DNA from: Mesorhizobium caraganae
Lineage (GTDB): Bacteria > Pseudomonadota > Alphaproteobacteria > Rhizobiales > Rhizobiaceae
Direction: 5' to 3'
Assembly: GCF_016836705.1 (NCBI RefSeq)
Contig: NZ_JAFCGY010000001.1
Location: 372,001-436,000, forward strand
Length of the DNA stretch: 64,000 nt
Notes under the pieces: model-generated
The model's database searches: none
Seen by the model: the letters and a program-made list of their open reading frames with translations, nothing else
Told to the model about the DNA's origin: nothing
Translations under genes and position numbers: made by a program
In this document: positions 63,204-64,000 of the stretch, piece by piece
How the letters are laid out: the number at the start of each line of letters is the position of its first letter
How positions within the stretch are numbered: position 1 is the stretch's first letter

Positions 63204-64000
63204 ATGGACACGACCAGAACCTCAGAAGCAATCGACCAGGATCGCCGGCGACTTTTGGGCACTGCGGCGGCCGGCATCGCCGCCGCCGGCGCGGCAAGCC
63301 TGCTCCCGTCGCAATTGGCCGCCGCATCCACGAGCGATGCCATCCGCCCTTTCACTGTCAGTTTTCCGAAGGAGGAGATCAATGAGCTTCGCCGGCGCAT
63401 CGCCGCCACGCGCTGGCCCGAGCGCGAACTCGTCTCCGACGAGGCGTCCCGGCGGATCTGGTCGACCCCAGCAACTGTAGGGCCAACGCAGGGCGTGCAA
63501 CTCGCCACAATGCAGAAGCTCATGCAGTACTGGGGAACGGACTACGATTGGAGCAAGTGCGAGGCGCAGTTGAAGGCGCTGCCGAATTTCGTCACTGAGA
63601 TCGATGGGCTCGACATCCACTTCATCCATGTGAAGTCAAAGCATCAGGGCGCCCTGCCTGTCATCATCACGCACGGCTGGCCCGGTTCGGTCATCGAACT
63701 CTTGAAGATCATCGACCCGTTCACCAATCCCGCTGCACACGGAGGCACGGAGGCGGAGGCGTTCGACGTGGTGATCCCGTCGATGCCGGGTTACGGCTTT
63801 TCCGGCAAGCCCACCGAAACCGGTTGGGATCCGGGGCGCATCGCGCGGGCGTGGATCGTGCTGATGAAACGCCTCGGCTACGACCGCTACGTCGCGCAGG
63901 GCGGCGATTGGGGAGCACTCATCACGGAACAGATGGCCCTGATCGCACCTCCCCAGCTGGTCGCCATCCACACGAATATGCCTGGGACCATTCCGCCGGA
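63204..64000 (+). CDS. epoxide hydrolase with Tat signal, 5' part
   Basis: 265 codons are visible before the window ends; ATG 63204 has AGGAGAGA six bases upstream. The N-terminus holds a Tat-type signal (DRRRLLGTAAAGIAAAGAAS), then an epoxide hydrolase N-terminal domain (IRPFTVSFPKEEINELRRRI and LVSDEA) and the alpha/beta core with ITHGWPGSVIELL and GYGFSGKP. The nucleophile elbow QGGDWGALI supplies Asp. Export to the periplasm is unusual for detoxifying epoxide hydrolases. The catalytic His lies beyond the window. Confidence 0.88.
   Translation, partial: MDTTRTSEAIDQDRRRLLGTAAAGIAAAGAASLLPSQLAAASTSDAIRPFTVSFPKEEINELRRRIAATRWPERELVSDEASRRIWSTPATVGPTQGVQLATMQKLMQYWGTDYDWSKCEAQLKALPNFVTEIDGLDIHFIHVKSKHQGALPVIITHGWPGSVIELLKIIDPFTNPAAHGGTEAEAFDVVIPSMPGYGFSGKPTETGWDPGRIARAWIVLMKRLGYDRYVAQGGDWGALITEQMALIAPPQLVAIHTNMPGTIPP

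Overview
The window is GC-rich, densely coded DNA of an alphaproteobacterium. It most resembles Mesorhizobium or a close Hyphomicrobiales relative, judged from the layout of the erythritol genes, ribose-type ABC transporters paired with DUF2291 proteins, and short-overlap operons. Nothing was searched against a database; family names come from recognising motifs and gene order.

Region 1 (1-8.4 kb) is mostly a minus-strand run of oxidation genes: succinate-semialdehyde-type dehydrogenase, tartrate/malate-type dehydrogenase, a second aldehyde dehydrogenase, a cupin, a GhrA-like 2-hydroxyacid dehydrogenase and an ArgE-like deacylase. It is flanked by the end of a FAD amine/amino-acid oxidase and a two-domain GNAT protein. 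The substrate is unclear.

Region 2 (9-21 kb) carries what looks like a complete D-apiose/D-apionate route: apnO, a sugar ABC transporter with a DUF2291 lipoprotein, apsD, apnL, a FadR-type repressor, the RuBisCO-like decarboxylase oiaX and the DUF1537 kinase oiaK. Three copies of an ATYATACCAG element lie in front of apnO, the transporter operon and oiaX. The transporter leader also carries a terminator hairpin just before the start codon.

Region 3 (21-25.3 kb) is a tightly coupled trio: FGGY kinase, DeoR repressor and GlpD-like FAD dehydrogenase. It has no transporter and no assigned substrate. Its promoter shares a 16-base -35/operator element with the erythritol promoter at 25.5 kb. It is the best candidate here for an undescribed catabolic module.

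Region 4 (25.5-38.2 kb) is the erythritol locus: eryD, a DUF2291 protein, eryE/F/G transporter, eryA, eryB, eryC, tpiB (eryH/lerI) and rpiB (eryI/derI), converging on dhaL and dhaK. Apiose and erythritol routes should meet at tetrulose phosphates, and the one tpiB-rpiB pair would carry both to D-erythrose 4-phosphate. DhaKL could phosphorylate free erythrulose or dihydroxyacetone.

Region 5 (38.3-64 kb) is accessory and partly decayed. It holds a chimeric remnant of a trimethylamine-dehydrogenase-like gene joined to an isoquinoline oxidoreductase small-subunit end, a truncated large subunit, an orphan nuoD, a DUF4396/multicopper-oxidase deletion scar, a frameshifted zinc ribbon, an L,D-transpeptidase fragment, a broken PEP-mutase-family gene and a receiver-domain remnant. 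Intact genes among them include a PCMT-erythromycin-esterase fusion, a phosphoketolase-acetate kinase pair, a type III polyketide synthase operon, small stress-type proteins, an epoxide-hydrolase-like enzyme, and a large OmpR/STAND/TPR regulator divergent from a Tat-exported epoxide hydrolase cut by the window end. No tRNA, rRNA, CRISPR array or intact insertion sequence was seen.
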